Positions 16,225-24,856 of a stretch of 64,000 nt of DNA are shown in pieces (position 1 is the stretch's first letter; the number at the start of each line of letters is the position of its first letter). The position numbers and the translations under genes were made by a program. This DNA is from Rhodobium gokarnense (lineage in GTDB: Bacteria > Pseudomonadota > Alphaproteobacteria > Rhizobiales > Rhodobiaceae): the NCBI RefSeq assembly GCF_025961475.1, contig NZ_JAOQNS010000017.1:1-64000 (forward strand), given 5' to 3'. A model generated the notes under the pieces. That model was not told where the DNA came from. It made no database searches and saw only the letters and a program-made list of their open reading frames with translations.

Positions 16225-17505
16225 ATGAGCACCGAGACCGATCCCGTCATCCTGCGCCACCGCGACCTGGAACAGATCGCCATGACGGCGCTGGAGGCCG
16301 GCCGCATCCTGATGGAGACCGGCGCGCGCTGCGAGGTCGTGCGCCAGGGCATGGAAAAGGCGGCAAGCGGGCTTGGCGCCAGCCACATCCACAGCCGCAT
16401 CGGCTTTGCCTCCGTCTCGCTGACGGTGACCAGCGGCGCCCAGACCATCACCCGCATGATGTCGGTCGGCCCTCACGGCGTGAACATGCGCCTCAACCAC
16501 GCCGTCCGCGATATCTGCCGGCGCATCGAGGCCGGCACCATGACCCGGGAGGACGCGCTTGCCGCCTTCGCTGACCGGCTCCGCAATACCGCCCGGCATC
16601 CGAAGGTCCTCAACGCCCTTGCCGCGGGGATCGCCTGCGCCTCCTTCGGGCGGTTGCTCGGCGCCGACTGGGCCGCCTTCCTGCCGGTGCTCGCCGCCGC
16701 CTCGGCCGGCCAGGCCGTCCGGCTCCTGCTGATGGCCCGCGGCGTCAATGTCTTTGTCGTCACCGCCATCGTCGCCCTTGTCGCCTCGCTGTTGGCCGGC
16801 GGCCTGGCTCTTGCCGCCGGCAGCGCCATGGTGGCGATCGCCATGAGCGCGGCCGTGCTGATGCTGGTGCCCGGCGTTCCGGCCCTCAACGCCCAGACCG
16901 ACATCATGCAGGGCTTCCCGACGCTCGGCAGCGCGCGGTTCGTTTCCGTCGCCATGGTGTTGGTGTTCGTTACCGTCGGCGTTGCGCTCTCCCATGTGGC
17001 GCTCGACGGCGTCGCCGCCGATCCGGTGGCCGAAAGCCACGGCGTCCTCCACCAGGCCCTCTTCGGCGCACTCGCCGCCGCCGGTTTCGGCGTTCTCTTC
17101 AATTTCGCGCCGCTGGCGCTCCTTTGGGCCGGGGCGGCCGGCGGTATCGCCCTTGGCGTGCGGACCCTCGGGCTTGAGGTCGGCTGGCCGCTGGAGGCCG
17201 CGTCCTTCCTGGCGGCGGCCGCTGTCGCGCTTGCCGTGGAATGCCTCGACCTGTCGCTCGGCGGTCACCAGCGCGCCGGCAGCGCCCTGGCGCTCGCCGG
17301 CTGCATCCCGATGGTGCCGGGAAGCGCGGCGACGGAATGCATCGCCAGCCTGATGGCGCTGAGCGCCCGGCACCCGGCGCTGCCGGAGGCGACCCTGGCG
17401 ATCGCCGCCTCGTCGAGCCTGCAGGTGCTGTTCACCATCGGCGCCATGGGGGCAGGGCTGACCATCGTGCTGTCCCTCCTGCGCCGCTCCGACTTCCCCG
17501 ATTGA
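16225..17505 (+). CDS. ThrE-type threonine/serine exporter family protein
   Basis: 426 aa integral membrane protein. The N-terminal ~120 residues are the cytoplasmic part of the ThrE domain (RILMETGARCEVVRQGMEKA, HIHSRIGFASVSLTVT); about ten hydrophobic segments follow. Both halves of the family (PF06738-like and PF12821-like, separate genes in some bacteria) are fused here. The inner-membrane conserved stretch LMLVPGVPALNAQTD and the second GCIPMVPGSAATE are visible. Amino-acid export is inferred from the family. It converges on the FAD dehydrogenase gene, 12 nt apart. Confidence 0.88.
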   Translation: MSTETDPVILRHRDLEQIAMTALEAGRILMETGARCEVVRQGMEKAASGLGASHIHSRIGFASVSLTVTSGAQTITRMMSVGPHGVNMRLNHAVRDICRRIEAGTMTREDALAAFADRLRNTARHPKVLNALAAGIACASFGRLLGADWAAFLPVLAAASAGQAVRLLLMARGVNVFVVTAIVALVASLLAGGLALAAGSAMVAIAMSAAVLMLVPGVPALNAQTDIMQGFPTLGSARFVSVAMVLVFVTVGVALSHVALDGVAADPVAESHGVLHQALFGALAAAGFGVLFNFAPLALLWAGAAGGIALGVRTLGLEVGWPLEAASFLAAAAVALAVECLDLSLGGHQRAGSALALAGCIPMVPGSAATECIASLMALSARHPALPEATLAIAASSSLQVLFTIGAMGAGLTIVLSLLRRSDFPD

Positions 17506-17517
17506 AGGACGTGAGGC

Positions 17518-18942
17518 TCAGAGCACGCGCCCCGGATTGAGGATGCCGTTCGGGTCGAAGGCCGCCTTGATGCGCCGCATCAGGTCCAGTTCGATCTCGC
17601 TTTTCACGTCCGGCAGCAGCTTCCTCTTCAGCTTGCCGATGCCGTGCTCGGCCGAGATCGAGCCGCCGAATTCCGCGACGATGCCGTGGATGACGGCGTT
17701 GAGCTCGTCCCAGCGGGCAAGGTACTCCGCCTTGTCGGCGCCTTCCGGCTGGGAGAAGTTGAAGTGGATGTTGCCGTCGCCCATGTGGCCGAACGGCACC
17801 GGCCGGATGCCGGGGATAAGGGCGTCGGCCGCCGCCATTCCCTTTTCCAGGAACGCCGGGATCTTCGAGACGGGCACCGAGACGTCGTGCTTTATCGAGC
17901 CGCCTTCCGGCTTCTGCATCTCCGACAGGGAGTGGCGGATCTGCCAGATGGCCTCGGCCTGGGCGACCGATTCGGCAACGACGGCATCCGCCGCGATCTC
18001 CTTTTCGAACGCCTCCTCGAACAGCGATTCCAGGAGCTGCCGCGCCGGGATGTCGTCGGAGTTGGAGGAGATTTCGACGAGCACATACCAGGGATGGGGG
18101 CCTTCGAGCGGATCGCGCGCGCCCGGCAGGTGTTTCAGGACAAACTCGATGCCGCGCCGCGGCATCAGTTCGAAGCCGGTCAGCAGTGGCCCGGCATGGG
18201 CCTGCGCCACGTTCAAAAGCTCCAGCGCCTTCGCCGGATCGGCAAGGCCGGCAAGTGCCACCTCCTGGCTGCGGGGCTTCGGAAAGAGCTTGAGGACCGC
18301 GGCGGTAACGATGCCGAGCGTGCCTTCGCCGCCGATGAAGAGCTGCTTCAGGTCGTAGCCGGTGTTGTCCTTGTGGAGGCTGCGGAGCCCGTTCCAGATC
18401 TCGCCCGTCGGCAGCACCACCTCAAGGCCGAGGATCAGCGCCCGCGTGTTGCCATAGGCAAGCACCGCCGTGCCCCCGGCATTGGTGGAGATGTTGCCGC
18501 CGATCCGGCAGGAGCCTTGCGCTGCGAGCGTCAGGGGGAACAGCCGGTCGACCTCGTCCGCCGCCGCATGGATGGTCTCAAGGATGACGCCGGCCTCCAC
18601 CGTCATGGTGTTCTCCACCGGATCGACGGAGCGGATCGCAACGAGCCGGTCGGTCGAAACGATGATCTCCGCGCCGGTTTCGTCCGGCACCTGGGCGCCG
18701 ACGAGGCCGGTATTGCCGCCCTGGGGCACGATCGCGATGCCGCGCTCGTTGGCGAGCTTCAGGATCTGCGAGACCTCCTCGGCCGAGCCGGGACGCAGCA
18801 CCAGCGGCGTCCTGCCGACGAAGAGGTCGCGCATCTCGATGCAGTAGGGATGGGTGTCCTCGTCGGCGGTCAATGCATTGCCGGGGCCGACGATGGCGGC
18901 AAGGGCGTCGAGGGTCGCAGAATCGATGGCGGTTTCAGTCAT
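17518..18942 (-). CDS. FAD-linked D-2-hydroxyacid dehydrogenase (GlcD/D2HGDH type)
   Basis: 474 aa. N-terminal PCMH-type FAD domain with VPQGGNTGLVGAQVP and CRIGGNISTNAGGTAVLAYG; C-terminal FAD-oxidase domain with the metal-binding PVPFGHMGDGNIHFNFSQP and the final AEHGIGKLKR. This family includes D-lactate, glycolate and D-2-hydroxyglutarate dehydrogenases. The lack of glcE/glcF neighbours favours a stand-alone D-lactate or D-2-hydroxyglutarate dehydrogenase; SerA, which makes D-2-hydroxyglutarate as a by-product, is not in the window. Start at 18942 (MTETAID). Divergent from fabI. Confidence 0.88.
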   Translation of the reverse strand: MTETAIDSATLDALAAIVGPGNALTADEDTHPYCIEMRDLFVGRTPLVLRPGSAEEVSQILKLANERGIAIVPQGGNTGLVGAQVPDETGAEIIVSTDRLVAIRSVDPVENTMTVEAGVILETIHAAADEVDRLFPLTLAAQGSCRIGGNISTNAGGTAVLAYGNTRALILGLEVVLPTGEIWNGLRSLHKDNTGYDLKQLFIGGEGTLGIVTAAVLKLFPKPRSQEVALAGLADPAKALELLNVAQAHAGPLLTGFELMPRRGIEFVLKHLPGARDPLEGPHPWYVLVEISSNSDDIPARQLLESLFEEAFEKEIAADAVVAESVAQAEAIWQIRHSLSEMQKPEGGSIKHDVSVPVSKIPAFLEKGMAAADALIPGIRPVPFGHMGDGNIHFNFSQPEGADKAEYLARWDELNAVIHGIVAEFGGSISAEHGIGKLKRKLLPDVKSEIELDLMRRIKAAFDPNGILNPGRVL

Positions 18943-19298
18943 GGCAGCTTGCGTTTTTCGCGAATGTCTGAGGGGCCGCGACGGCCGGGCCCGTTGCCGC
19001 GACCATAACGCCGGATCGCGCCATTGTCCGCCTTTCTCCGCGGCCCGCGATGTATCTGACTGAAATAATTTGTGAAACGATCCGGCCGCCGGCAAGCCGC
19101 CGTTTCCCTTGCGTTCGCGCCTTTGGGAAAGGCTGTCAAACTGCGCTGTTTGGCCACCCTTGGCGGCCGCAACGGGTGCGCCGCGGCGCCCGCCTCCCAT
19201 GCTTCGCCGGCTTGCAGGCATCCCCCCGCTGTGCCATAGGAAGCCGGATTACCGGTAAGTGATGCGCGTTCTTGGCGAGCGGTGACGAAGGGGCAGAC
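18943..19298. other. Divergent promoter region, dehydrogenase/fabI
   Basis: 356 nt without a convincing gene. It must hold the outward promoters of the FAD dehydrogenase and fabI. I see AT-richer words around 19050-19080 but no clear -35/-10 pair or dyad, and short open frames here have no ribosome sites. Confidence 0.6.
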
Positions 19299-20111
19299 AT
19301 GGTTGAATCGCGTGCATTGATGGCGGGCAAGCGCGGGGTGATCATGGGGGTGGCCAACAACCGCTCGATCGCCTGGGGCATCGCCAAGGCCCTGCAGACT
19401 CACGGCGCCGAACTCGCCCTGACCTACCAGGGCGAAGCGTTGAAGAAGCGGGTCGAGCCGCTCGCCGAAGAGCTCGGCGCCATCGTCGCCGGCCATTGCG
19501 ACGTCAACGATCCGGCCTCCATCGACGCCGTTTTCGACGGCCTGAAGGACACCTGGGGCACGATCGATTTCGTCGTCCACGCCATCGCCTATTCCGACAA
19601 GAACGAGCTTACCGGTCGCTACGTCGACACCTCGCCGGAGAACTTCACCTCCTCGCTGTTCATCTCCTGCTATTCGCTGACCGCGATCACCCAGCGCGCC
19701 GAAAAGCTGATGCCGAACGGCGGCTCGATCCTGACGCTGACCTATTACGGCGCGGAAAAGGTGATGCCGCACTACAACGTCATGGGCGTCGCCAAGGCGG
19801 CGCTTGAGGCGAGCGTGCGCTACCTCGCCGCCGACCTCGGACCGAGCGGCATTCGCGTCAACGCCATTTCTGCCGGCCCGATCAAGACGCTCGCCGCGTC
19901 CGGCATCGGCGACTTCCGCTACATTCTGAAGTGGAACGAGTACAACGCCCCGATGCGGCAGACGGTCACGCCCGACGAGGTCGGCGATTCCGCGCTCTAT
20001 CTGTTGTCCGATCTCAGCCGCGGCGTCACCGGCGAGATCCACCACGTCGATTCCGGCTACCATGTGGTCGGCATGAAGGCCGTGGACGCGCCGGACATCT
20101 CCACCGTTTAG
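19299..20111 (+). CDS. fabI: Enoyl-[acyl-carrier-protein] reductase (NADH)
   Basis: 270 aa short-chain dehydrogenase-like FabI, last reductive step of fatty-acid elongation. Visible: NAD site GVANNRSIAWGIAKAL (17-32), catalytic Y159-N-V-M-G-V-A-K166, and GPIKTLAASGI after the active site. Its start ATG follows AAGGGG. Downstream come an MDR oxidoreductase, a histidine phosphatase and, further on, aroC, a neighbourhood often seen in Rhizobiales. Confidence 0.95.
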   Translation: MVESRALMAGKRGVIMGVANNRSIAWGIAKALQTHGAELALTYQGEALKKRVEPLAEELGAIVAGHCDVNDPASIDAVFDGLKDTWGTIDFVVHAIAYSDKNELTGRYVDTSPENFTSSLFISCYSLTAITQRAEKLMPNGGSILTLTYYGAEKVMPHYNVMGVAKAALEASVRYLAADLGPSGIRVNAISAGPIKTLAASGIGDFRYILKWNEYNAPMRQTVTPDEVGDSALYLLSDLSRGVTGEIHHVDSGYHVVGMKAVDAPDISTV

Positions 20112-20158
20112 GGATTGGCCGCACCGCCGCTGCGGTCGCCCGCCACGCCAAGGGTGCC

Positions 20159-21163
20159 ATGACTGAACAGAACCGCGTCGTCCGCCTGGCCCGCCGTCCG
20201 GTCGGGCTCGTCTCGAATGACGACTTCATCATTGCCGACGAGCCCATCCCCGAGCCGGGTGAGGGCGAGTTCCGCGTCCGCATCTCCTGCATCTCGCTCG
20301 ATCCGGCCATGCGCGGCTGGATGAACGCCGGCAAGAGCTACGCCCCGCCGATCTCCGTCGGCGGCATCATGCGCGCCTTTTCCGCCGGCGAGGTCGAGGT
20401 CTCCAACCATCCCCTGTTCAAGCCGGGCGACAAGGTGACCGGCCTCTTCGGTGCCCAGAAATACGCCGTCTCGAACGGCCAGGGTGCCCTCGTCGTCGAC
20501 ACCAAGAACGCGCCGCTGGAGCGCTGGATCGGCGGCTTCGGCATGCCCGGCACGACGGCCTATTTCGGCCTCATCGACATCGGCCGGCCGAAGAAGGGCG
20601 AGACCGTGGTCGTTTCCGCCGCCGCCGGCGCGGTCGGCTCGCTGGTCGGCCAGATCGCCAAGATCCAGGGCGCCCGCGCCGTCGGCATTGCCGGCGGGCC
20701 GGAGAAATGCCGCATCGTCACCGAGGAATACGGCTTCGATGCCTGTGTCGACTACAAGGCCGGCAATCTCGGCGGTGAACTGGCCGCGGCCTGTCCGGAC
20801 GGCATCGACGTCTATTTCGAAAACGTCGGCGGCGAGATCCTCGACACCGTGCTGCCGCTGATGAACACCTTCGGCCGCATTCCGCTCTGCGGCCTGATCT
20901 CCGCCTATAGCGCCACCGAGCCGTTGCCCGGCCCGAAGAACCTGCGCTCCATCCTCGTCAACCGCCTGACCGTGCGCGGCTTCGTCATCTTCGACTTCGC
21001 CGACCGCTATGAGGAAGCGGCGACCGCGCTTGCCATGTGGGCGGGCGAGGGGCGCCTGAAATTCCGCGAGGACGTGCGCGAGGGCGGCATCGATGCCTTC
21101 CCCGAGACCCTGAAGCTCCTCTATACCGGCGGCAATGTCGGCAAGCTGGTGCTGAAGGTCTGA
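20159..21163 (+). CDS. NADP-dependent MDR oxidoreductase (LTB4DH/PTGR type)
   Basis: 334 aa zinc-free medium-chain reductase. It shows LDPAMRGWMNAGKSYAPP, GMPGTTAYFGL, VVSAAAGAVGSLVGQIAKIQG (nucleotide-binding) and FENVGGEILDTVLPLM, the pattern of alkenal/prostaglandin reductases that reduce alpha,beta-unsaturated carbonyls with NADPH. The ATG at 20159 lies 47 nt after fabI, with AAGGG upstream, so it is probably co-transcribed. A role in clearing reactive lipid aldehydes is inference. Confidence 0.88.
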   Translation: MTEQNRVVRLARRPVGLVSNDDFIIADEPIPEPGEGEFRVRISCISLDPAMRGWMNAGKSYAPPISVGGIMRAFSAGEVEVSNHPLFKPGDKVTGLFGAQKYAVSNGQGALVVDTKNAPLERWIGGFGMPGTTAYFGLIDIGRPKKGETVVVSAAAGAVGSLVGQIAKIQGARAVGIAGGPEKCRIVTEEYGFDACVDYKAGNLGGELAAACPDGIDVYFENVGGEILDTVLPLMNTFGRIPLCGLISAYSATEPLPGPKNLRSILVNRLTVRGFVIFDFADRYEEAATALAMWAGEGRLKFREDVREGGIDAFPETLKLLYTGGNVGKLVLKV

Positions 21164-21227
21164 CCAACTCCCGGCCGGCCTCCCCCGGCCCGAAGATCAA
21201 GACAGTATCGTCCGAAAGGTGCCCGCG

Positions 21228-21824
21228 ATGGCCCCTCCCGTGCTCTATTTCCTGCGCCACGGCCAGACTGACTGGAACGTCGAGGGCCGCCTGCAGGGCC
21301 AGACCGACATCCCCCTGAACGACACCGGCCGCGGCGAGGCACGCCGCAACGGGCTGGCGCTCAAGGAGCACTTCGAAAAAGAAGGGATCGACACCGCCGA
21401 TCTCGATTTCATCGCTTCGCCGCTCGGCCGCGCCCGCGAGACGATGGAGATCGCCCGCGAGGCGATGGGCCTCTCGCGCGACGGCTATCGTATCGAGCAA
21501 CGGGTCGCCGAAGTGAAGTTCGGCATCTGGGAGGGCTTCACCTACAAGGAGATCAAGGCCCGCGACGCGGCCGCCTTTGCCTCCCGCAAGGCCGACAAAT
21601 GGGCCTTCACGCCGGAGGACGGCGAGAGCTACGCCACCATGTCGGAGCGGGTGAAGGCCTGGTACGATGGCCTCACGGCGCCGACGCTGTGCGTTGCCCA
21701 TGGCGGCACCAGCCGGGCCCTGCGCGGCTTTCTCCTCGGCCTTGAGAGCCAGGAAATCCCCATCCAGGAAGCGCCCCAGGACCGGGTCTTTCGCTGGCGG
21801 GACGGCGCGCTGATCTGGATCTGA
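21228..21824 (+). CDS. Histidine phosphatase superfamily (GpmB-like)
   Basis: 198 aa. N-terminal catalytic RHG motif (LYFLRHGQTDWNVEGRLQGQ), SPLGRARETM, the acid/base Glu in KFGIWEG and the second His in CVAHGGTSRAL. Cofactor-independent phosphoglycerate mutase-like phosphatases share this, so the substrate is not fixed. Start at 21228 is placed 8 nt after AAAGG. It ends 16 nt before the convergent DUF1344 gene. Confidence 0.88.
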   Translation: MAPPVLYFLRHGQTDWNVEGRLQGQTDIPLNDTGRGEARRNGLALKEHFEKEGIDTADLDFIASPLGRARETMEIAREAMGLSRDGYRIEQRVAEVKFGIWEGFTYKEIKARDAAAFASRKADKWAFTPEDGESYATMSERVKAWYDGLTAPTLCVAHGGTSRALRGFLLGLESQEIPIQEAPQDRVFRWRDGALIWI

Positions 21825-21840
21825 GGGACGGGACCGCGGC

Positions 21841-22125
21841 CTATTCGGCCGGCTGGTCCTCGCCGATGATCTCGATGATCTGGGCCACGTTCTGGCCCTC
21901 GATGACGTCGTAATCGATATAGATGTGCTTGCCCGGATCGAGGCCTTCGACGTTGAACTCCTCGGGCAGCATGATCTGGGTCCCGTCGGTCAGGATGATG
22001 GCGCCGATATTGGTGTCCATCCTGGCGATCGTGCCTTCCTTTTCCACCGCCAGCGCGCCGGCCGGCAGGAAGGCCAGGCTGCCCAGAACGGCCGCAACGG
22101 CCAGAGCCCTCAGAGGTGAACGCAT
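21841..22125 (-). CDS. DUF1344 exported protein
   Basis: 94 aa with a signal peptide (cleavage after ALA, ~26). The mature ~68-residue domain is a small beta-barrel-like unit (EGTIARMDTNIGAIILTDGT, IYIDYDVIEGQNVAQIIEI) typical of DUF1344, found in alphaproteobacteria. AAGGATC precedes the ATG. Periplasmic; function unknown. Confidence 0.85.
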   Translation of the reverse strand: MRSPLRALAVAAVLGSLAFLPAGALAVEKEGTIARMDTNIGAIILTDGTQIMLPEEFNVEGLDPGKHIYIDYDVIEGQNVAQIIEIIGEDQPAE

Positions 22126-22320
22126 AGCTAGGATCCTTGTCGTTTTGGCCCGGCATCCTTCGGCGTCTATGCCGTGGCCGGGAGTCGGCAATCGTTATGG
22201 CAAGCGCCCGGATAATCTGCAATTGCGAAAAAATTGCGGGAAGCCGTTCACATTCCTGTGGGCGGCGGGCAGCCGTTACCGGCAGCGACGCTATGTCTCG
22301 TGCGTCCGGCTACGCCGGCC

Positions 22321-22686
22321 TCAGGCGGCGTCCGACGTTGCCTGAGGCGGCGCCGTCTGGGTGCGGTAGTAGGCGCCCCATTCGCTCATGGCGTGGAGCA
22401 CGGGCTTGAGGCTCTCCCCGAGCGGGCTCATGGCGTAGTCCACATGCGGCGGCACCACCTCGCGCACATGCCGGAGGATCAGCCCGTCGCTCTCCAGCTC
22501 GCGCAGGCTCAGCGTCAGCATCCGCTGGGTGATGCCCGGGATCATCCGCTTCAGAGCGTTGAAGCGCACGGGCCCGTCCTGCAGGCAGTAGAGGATGATC
22601 GGCTTCCAGCGCCCGCCGAGGATTTCCAGCGTCGTCGTCACCGGGCAATTGCAGTGCATGCTGTCGGGGTCGATGTCTTTGGCCAT
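22321..22686 (-). CDS. HxlR/MarR-like winged-helix regulator with CNC motif
   Basis: 121 aa from the ATG at 22686; a GTG at 22740 would add 18 residues. HxlR signature CPVTTTLEILGGRWKPIIL, then ITQRMLTLSLRELESDGL (recognition helix and wing) and a C-terminal helix. A Cys-Asn-Cys sits at the position where redox-sensing HxlR members (YodB, HypR, QorR) carry their sensing Cys. It is divergent from a WrbA-like gene, with repeated words in the gap, so it probably represses that gene and itself in response to quinones or electrophiles. Confidence 0.87.
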   Translation of the reverse strand: MAKDIDPDSMHCNCPVTTTLEILGGRWKPIILYCLQDGPVRFNALKRMIPGITQRMLTLSLRELESDGLILRHVREVVPPHVDYAMSPLGESLKPVLHAMSEWGAYYRTQTAPPQATSDAA

Positions 22687-22749
22687 CTGCCTGTTGTCCG
22701 CTTCGTCCGTGTTTCTGGCGCTCAATACGCGTCCTGCCACGTGTTCTCA

Positions 22750-22783
22750 GTACCTATTTTGATACTACCTATCATTTTTGTAC
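22750..22783. promoter_or_regulatory. Repeated words between HxlR and WrbA-like genes
   Basis: GTAC at both ends (22750 and 22780) enclosing two TACCTAT direct repeats exactly 15 bp apart (22751 and 22766), in an AT-rich stretch. It is placed where a divergent operator would lie. Binding by the HxlR protein is inference. Confidence 0.45.
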
Positions 22784-22880
22784 GTAATTGCAATTTCGGA
22801 TGCGATGCGCCACTTGCGGGTCTGACACCGATTAGCGGCGATCCCTCCCGATCGCCCGTCCATTGCAAGGAGATATCCAG

Positions 22881-23474
22881 ATGACCACCGAGGGCGCGGC
22901 CGAAGTTGCCGTGATTTATCATAGCGGCTACGGCCACACGAAGGTGCAGGCCGAGGCCGTTCGCGACGGCGTTGCCGAGGTGCCCGGCGCCGTCGTCCAC
23001 TTCCTGACCGTCGACGAGGCCGAGGAGCAGTTCGACCTTCTGGACCGGGTCGATGCCATGATCTTCGGCGCGCCGACCTATATGGGCAGCGCCTCGGCCC
23101 GCTTTAAGCAGTTCATGGAAAAGGGCTCCAAGGCGTGGATGGAGCAGAGTTGGAAGGACAAGCTGGCCGCCGGCTTCACCAATTCCGGCAGCCAGTCGGG
23201 CGACAAGCTGAACACGCTCGTGGAGCTTTCCCTCTTTGCCGCCCAGCAGAGCATGGTCTGGGTCAGCCTCGGCATGATGCCAGGCAACAATTCGACCACC
23301 GGCAGCCCGGAGGACCTCAACCGGATCGGCGCTTATCTCGGCGCCATGGCCCAGTCGGACATCGATGCCGGCCCCGACGTGGCGCCGCCGCCGGCCGATC
23401 GCGCCACGGCAAAACATCTCGGCAAGCGCGTCGCCGAGATGGCCGTTCGCTGGCGTGCCGGCGCCGCTGCCTGA
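22881..23474 (+). CDS. WrbA-like flavodoxin/NAD(P)H:quinone oxidoreductase
   Basis: 197 aa flavodoxin-fold protein. FMN phosphate loop IYHSGYGHTKVQAEAV at residues ~13-28, GAPTYMGSASARFKQFME, and FTNSGSQSGDK. WrbA/NQO-like enzymes reduce quinones by two electrons and avoid radical formation. Strong AAGGAGATAT ribosome site. Divergent from the HxlR regulator, the usual arrangement for quinone-inducible reductases. Confidence 0.85.
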   Translation: MTTEGAAEVAVIYHSGYGHTKVQAEAVRDGVAEVPGAVVHFLTVDEAEEQFDLLDRVDAMIFGAPTYMGSASARFKQFMEKGSKAWMEQSWKDKLAAGFTNSGSQSGDKLNTLVELSLFAAQQSMVWVSLGMMPGNNSTTGSPEDLNRIGAYLGAMAQSDIDAGPDVAPPPADRATAKHLGKRVAEMAVRWRAGAAA

Positions 23475-23580
23475 GCTGCGCTGAGGCGGCAACAAAACAA
23501 ATGACAGCGCGGCCGCGAATTGACGCGGCCGCGTCTTCCCTCCTAAAAGACCGGTCACACGATTGAGCAGTTGATCGGCA

Positions 23581-24672
23581 ATGTCCCACAACAGTTTCGG
23601 CCATCTTTTCCGCGTCACCACCTGGGGCGAAAGCCATGGACCCGCCATCGGCTGCGTCGTCGACGGCTGTCCGCCGCTGATCCCGTTGAGCGAGGCCGAC
23701 ATCCAGGCCGAGCTCGACCGCCGCAAGCCCGGCCAGTCGCGCTTCACCACCCAGCGCCGCGAGGCCGACGCGGTAAAAATCCTCTCCGGCGTCTTTTCGC
23801 ACCCGGAGACCGGCGAGCAGGTGACGACCGGAACGCCGATCTCGCTCCTGATCGAGAACACCGACCAGCGCTCCAAGGATTATTCGGACATTGCCGAGCG
23901 CTACCGGCCCGGCCATGCCGATATCACCTACGACGCCAAATACGGCATCCGCGACTATCGCGGCGGCGGACGCTCCTCCGCCCGCGAAACGGCGATGCGG
24001 GTCGCCGCCGGCGCCGTCGCCCGCAAGGTCGTCGAAGGCGTGACCATCCGCGGAGCCCTCGTCCAGATCGGCCCGCACAAGATCGATCGGGACAGGTGGG
24101 ACTGGGACGAGACTGCGAAAAACCCGTTCTTCTGCCCCGATGCAAAGACCGCCGAGCTCTGGGCCGATTATCTGGACGGCATCCGCAAGGCCGGCTCCTC
24201 CGTCGGCGCGGTCGTCGAAGTCGTCGCCGACGGCGTTCCCGCCGGCCTCGGCGCGCCGATCTATGGCAAGCTCGATCAGGATCTCGCGTCCGCCCTGATG
24301 TCGATCAATGCGGTGAAGGGCGTTGAGATCGGCGCCGGCTTTGAGGCCGCCGCGCTCACCGGCGAGGAGAACGCCGACGAGATCCGCATCGGCAAGGACG
24401 GCGCCCCGGACTACCTCTCCAACAAGGCCGGCGGCATCCTCGGCGGCATTTCCAGTGGCCAGCCGGTCGTTGCCCGCTTCGCCGTCAAGCCGACCTCCTC
24501 GATCCTGACGCCGCGAAAGTCGATCACCCGCTCGGGCGAAGAGGTCGACGTCATGACCAAGGGCCGCCACGACCCCTGCGTCGGCATCCGCGCGGTGCCC
24601 GTCGGCGAGGCGATGGCCGCCATCGTCCTTGCCGACCACTTCCTGCGCCACCGCGGGCAGGTGGGCGCATAG
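23581..24672 (+). CDS. aroC: Chorismate synthase
   Basis: 363 aa, last step of the shikimate pathway (EPSP to chorismate), FMN-dependent. Signatures are [20 protein letters not shown] near the N-terminus, [20 protein letters not shown] with [11 protein letters not shown], and [20 protein letters not shown]. Full length. No aro genes adjoin it. Confidence 0.97.
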   Translation: MSHNSFGHLFRVTTWGESHGPAIGCVVDGCPPLIPLSEADIQAELDRRKPGQSRFTTQRREADAVKILSGVFSHPETGEQVTTGTPISLLIENTDQRSKDYSDIAERYRPGHADITYDAKYGIRDYRGGGRSSARETAMRVAAGAVARKVVEGVTIRGALVQIGPHKIDRDRWDWDETAKNPFFCPDAKTAELWADYLDGIRKAGSSVGAVVEVVADGVPAGLGAPIYGKLDQDLASALMSINAVKGVEIGAGFEAAALTGEENADEIRIGKDGAPDYLSNKAGGILGGISSGQPVVARFAVKPTSSILTPRKSITRSGEEVDVMTKGRHDPCVGIRAVPVGEAMAAIVLADHFLRHRGQVGA

Positions 24673-24856
24673 CCCGATCGCGCCCCCTCAAGATTGTATG
24701 TGGCAGAAATACCCGTAGGCGGAAAGCCCCCGGATATCCGCCGATTTACGCATTTTCCCGGGTGCTGCTGCGCGAAGCTGGAAACCCCTGCTTAACCTAT
24801 AATTGTTAGGGGTTGTTCACCAAGCCTCAACTGCCCCCGCATTCGGAGATGCCACC

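Noticed and set aside
19050-19262. 70-codon plus-strand frame before fabI
   Set aside because: No ribosome site and no recognisable composition; lies in the divergent promoter region.
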